Source: Candidatus Enterococcus testudinis (GTDB taxonomy: Bacteria > Bacillota > Bacilli > Lactobacillales > Enterococcaceae). Taken from it: a DNA stretch of 64,000 nucleotides. Location: positions 1,424,900 through 1,488,899 of the forward strand of contig NZ_NGKU01000001.1 in the NCBI RefSeq assembly GCF_002140915.1. The letters are read 5' to 3'. Shown here piece after piece: positions 61,004 through 64,000 of the stretch. A program made the position numbers and the translations under genes. The notes beneath the pieces are model-generated. The model searched no databases and had not been told where the DNA came from. It saw nothing but the letters and a program-made list of their open reading frames with translations. The stretch's first letter is position 1; each line of letters starts with the position of its first letter.

Positions 61004-63333
61004 TTGTTTATTACTGAATTTGACGGGGTGACTGATTTGAAAAAAGACGGCTTGGCTGATTGCTTCTATACATTTAATGGAAAGTGGGTTAAAAATAGTA
61101 TCACCTACGATTATGGTGAGGAGGATAAAAATTATTATAATAAAAATCCGCATACACTGATTAGAAAAAAATTTATGGTTGAAACTTTTAAAAACAGCCG
61201 ACTTTTGATTGCGGTACTCGGTTACTATCTTTGTTATATAAATGGACACAGGGTTGGTGACTACGAACTCAATAGCGATTGGACAAATTATAAAAAAAGA
61301 GTTTATTATGATGAATATGATGTCAGTTCCTATTTAATTGAAGGAGAAAATGAAATAACCATCGAATTGGGTAATGGGATGTACAATCCATCGCCGCTGC
61401 GCCTATTCGGAAAATACAATTTGCGAGAGCGTTTGGCTGAAATAGGTGAGTCGCAAATTGTCTGTGATCTTTATATTGATGGCCAACTCATGCTATTATC
61501 CGATGAATCTTGGGAGTCGAGTGCTGGAAATCTCATTTTTAATAATGCCTACTTAGGTGAGATGATTGATCTGGATCTTATAGAAAATCCTTGGTTGTAA
61601 GTATCTATAGGCAATGACACAAATAAATACTTCTTTGAAAAAAGCTTTATTCCAAAAGTAAAGGTGCACAAGACACATCAACCAAAAATTCTCACACAAA
61701 CAAAACATGGTGTAATTGCGGATTTTGGTGAAACTATCTCAGGATTTATTGATATTACTTTTACCTCCAATGCTCAAAAGAAAGTAACGATTGTTTATAG
61801 TGAAGGAATACTACATGACAAAATAAATTTTGAGTCTTCCTTTGCCGGAAGTGTAGGACTAAAAAGAGGAAACAATAGAGTTTCAGGTGGTAGAGGTGCC
61901 CCAGCAAAAGGGGAACAAAAAGACATTATTTATACAAAAACTGGTAAAAACCATTTTCGAAATAAGTTTTGTTACCATTCTTTTAGATTTGCTGTGATCA
62001 GCGGAATTACTTCTGATGAAATCCAAGGAGTTTCAGCAATGAATGTGCATACCAATCTTCAACAAATTGGTCAAATCTATACGGACAATTGGTGGCTGAA
62101 TGAGTTATTTGCGGCTTCGGTAAAGACAAGACTAAATAATACGCACTCGGTATTTGAGGATTGCGCCCGAGAAAGATTCGGCTATGGTGGCGATATGGTG
62201 GCACTAGCTTCCGCGAATTTATTTACTTTTGATTTGGAACGATTTAACAAAAAAGTCTTGAAAGACTTTCGTTTTAAACAGACAGAAAGCGGAGGAATTC
62301 CAGAGACAGCGCCTTTTATGGGAATACAAACAAACGGTACTGGGGAAGGTGAAGGGCCAATTCTATGGCAACTAGTTTACCCGTATCTGCTGTACAAGCA
62401 TGTTCAATTTTATGGAGATATGCAGTTTCTTGAGCAGGAATACCCCTATGTTCGGAAGCAATTGAACTATTTGTTAACATGGCCGCTAGAAAAAATAGCA
62501 GAAAAATGCATAGGGGATCACGGTAGTCCATTAATAGAGGGAGATTTTAGAAGTTCAACACCAGATAAGCAATTTTTAGGCTACTGTACATTGCTTCTTT
62601 TTTTAAAGTACTCAATCTTACTTCGTGTCTATTTAAAGAAAGATACGCAGCAATTGAAAGAGAAATATCATCAAGTTGAACAGGTCATTATGAGGACTTT
62701 TGAAAATGAGGATGGTACTTTCGGAGATAAAACACAGTCATCTTTTGTATTTGCGTTGTTTTTAGAACTAGGCGATTCGAAGAGATTGCTGGATAAATTT
62801 GAAAAAAAAGTGGTTGCTGACGATTATATTTTTAATAGTGGCATATTTGGAATGTCTTTATCTTATGATGTGTTGCATCGATTTGGTAAAAGTTATTTAG
62901 TAGAGAAATGGCTGACTCAAAGTAGTCAAATCAGCTTTAGAACAATGCTAGGTAATGGGAATCAGGTTTTAGCTGAATTGTTTTTTGGGGAAGAGTACTC
63001 CTTAAATCATGCAATGTTTGCAAGTTACGCACAATGGTATTTTGAAGCATTAGCGGGTATTCGTCTTTCAGAGCAAGCAATTGCTGGGAATAAAATTATT
63101 CTACAACCGTATTTTGCAGAGACAGTAGATTCTTTTGAAAGCAACTTGAAATTAAAGCAAGGCATGATCGTTGTCAATTGGAGAAAAATCATTCAACAAA
63201 TGAAGTGATATATACTGTTCAGATTCCCGAAACAGTGGAGTATGATTTGAAAGAAATCGTCGGATATAGAACCCTAATTTCTACTAGTTCGTCAGACAAG
63301 CTTTTGATTATTCACTATCAAAAAATTGACTGA
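61004..63333 (+). pseudogene. Alpha-L-rhamnosidase (GH78), interrupted
   Basis: The N-terminal part (61004-61600) has the rhamnosidase N domain (YYLCYINGHRVGDYELNSDW, DVSSYLIEGENEITIELGNG). TAA at 61598-61600 follows NPWL, then the same frame continues VSIGNDTNKYFF into the catalytic domain, with the GH78 hallmark EDCARERFGYGGDMVA. Near 63185 a one-base loss in an A run gives an early stop at 63208; adding one base restores STNEVIYTVQIPETVEYDLK and an end at 63333, like the family's C-terminal sheet. The start is uncertain (TTG 61004 or 61037). Confidence 0.85.
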
Positions 63334-63512
63334 CCAGTTTTAGCAGTAATTTAGTGACGCAGCAGTAATACATGTAAAGCAGTTGTCGTATAGGGTGATA
63401 TATATACATGGCGAGTTCTGAATATCGGATGTCAATTGAATATATTACGTGAATCAAACCAATCACATTTTTAGGCCAATCTGATGGGCATCACTTCTTT
63501 TAAGTGCTAATC
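63334..63512. other. Intergenic stretch without a recognised gene
   Basis: AT-rich, no convincing coding frame, repeat or RNA gene seen between the rhamnosidase remnant and the terminator. Confidence 0.5.
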
Positions 63513-63552
63513 AAAAAAGCAGAAAAACTTTTAAAAGATTTTCTGCTTTTTT
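63513..63552. terminator. Terminator of the minus-strand regulator gene
   Basis: AAAAAAGCAGAAAA pairs with TTTTCTGCTTTTTT (14-bp stem), working in either direction. Confidence 0.85.
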
Positions 63553-63556
63553 ACAG

Positions 63557-64000
63557 TTATTTTTGATAAATTATATCTAGCATAAAGCGACATTCATCTT
63601 CAGAAATGTGAATGGAGAACTGGTTTTCAATTTCTGATAAGGCATTCTTCATAGATATGATTTTTGTTGCTGCGTATTTTTCTTTATCTGGATAAACTAA
63701 TTCATTTCCATTTAAGAGTAATCGTTCTATTAAGTAGGCAGTGTGCACCAAGATACTTAAAACAGTTGAATTTTCAAATACAAGGATGAACTCTTGTTCT
63801 AATCTGTTGATTAGTTCCTTTAAACTTTCTTTTAATTTAAAACCCGATAACAAGTACAAATACTTATCGACAGATTCAATACCCATGTCAATTACTATAT
63901 CTCTTGTATACAGATCCGCTGGAGAGCTATCAATAAAAGCAGTTTTACGACCTGCTAATGTTAATAGTTTTGATAACCCATCTTTCAAAATGATTTCTTG
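63557..64000 (-). CDS. PRD-domain transcriptional regulator, C-terminal part (continues past window)
   Basis: The frame is open to the window edge, so about 147 C-terminal residues are seen. The segment LSILVHTAYLIERLLLNGNEL with ISEDECRFMLDIIYQK is a PTS regulation domain (PRD), and the preceding part could be the linker after an EIIA/EIIB-like domain, as in LevR/MtlR-type activators. It faces the PTS EIIC and rhamnosidase remnants and probably controlled them; this is inference from position. Confidence 0.65.
   Translation of the reverse strand, partial: QEIILKDGLSKLLTLAGRKTAFIDSSPADLYTRDIVIDMGIESVDKYLYLLSGFKLKESLKELINRLEQEFILVFENSTVLSILVHTAYLIERLLLNGNELVYPDKEKYAATKIISMKNALSEIENQFSIHISEDECRFMLDIIYQK

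Noticed and set aside
55200..63333. Reassigned stop codon (recoding) as the explanation for the internal stops
   Set aside because: The internal stops are both TAG and TAA, frameshifts occur nearby, and core genes end normally with TAA, TAG and TGA. Gene decay fits better; only suppression of the two AbiE TAGs is left open.

Overview
The window reads as chromosome of an Enterococcus or a close relative in the Enterococcaceae. The grounds are a pcrA-ligA-camS-gatCAB-dgkB block, a CamS/cAM373-type lipoprotein, an ylaN-ftsW-pyc-ylb cluster, rsmD-coaD followed by a YlbL/SepM-type protease, and nrdR-dnaB-dnaI. Codon use and Shine-Dalgarno sites are those of a Firmicute. No rRNA, tRNA or CRISPR array was recognised.

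Core part (1 to about 53,540). It opens inside pcrA and runs through DNA ligase, camS, the GatCAB amidotransferase and a lipid kinase (1-8638). An ylaN-ftsW-pyc-CAP-ylbF-ylbG operon follows (9001-15807), then rsmD-coaD-sepM-like (15973-18056). Next come small conserved genes, tex-sprL, murC, and polA-mutM-coaE (to 29567). The stretch 29.6-41 kb holds an ABC ATPase, a CsbD-like protein, a FusB-type EF-G binding protein, nrdR-dnaB-dnaI, a lipoprotein, trmK-nif3, pepT, a second lipid kinase and membrane proteins. From 40.9 to 53.5 kb lie an ABC-F ATPase, clpB behind a CtsR-type operator, a two-gene quaternary-amine or ergothioneine type ABC importer, signal peptidase I, a short minus-strand cluster (a coupled membrane protein and nucleoside deoxyribosyltransferase, an Eis-type acetyltransferase), and lepA. 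Most units end in clear intrinsic terminators, several of them bidirectional between convergent genes.

Accessory part (about 53,540-64,000). Downstream of lepA the sequence becomes visibly more AT-rich and is full of mobile and decaying DNA. It holds an IS3-family element whose orfB is broken by a 47-bp perfect palindrome, and an AbiEi/AbiEii toxin-antitoxin operon in which each gene carries one in-frame TAG. That operon has twin operator-like inverted repeats in front and lies between two copies of a structured repeat of about 65 bp. Then come a two-gene unit of unknown function, an IS21-family element with istA and istB apparently intact, and the remains of a rhamnoside-utilisation locus: a PTS EIIC gene beheaded at the IS21 and frameshifted, and a GH78 alpha-L-rhamnosidase with an in-frame TAA and a late frameshift. 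At the right edge is the C-terminal end of a PRD-type regulator on the minus strand.

Most interesting: the repeat-flanked, doubly amber-interrupted AbiE cassette with its twin operators; the quasi-palindrome mutation in the IS3 transposase; a candidate leader peptide before the fusB-like gene; and a candidate attenuator before the ABC-F gene. All family assignments come from reading motifs by eye; no database search was run.
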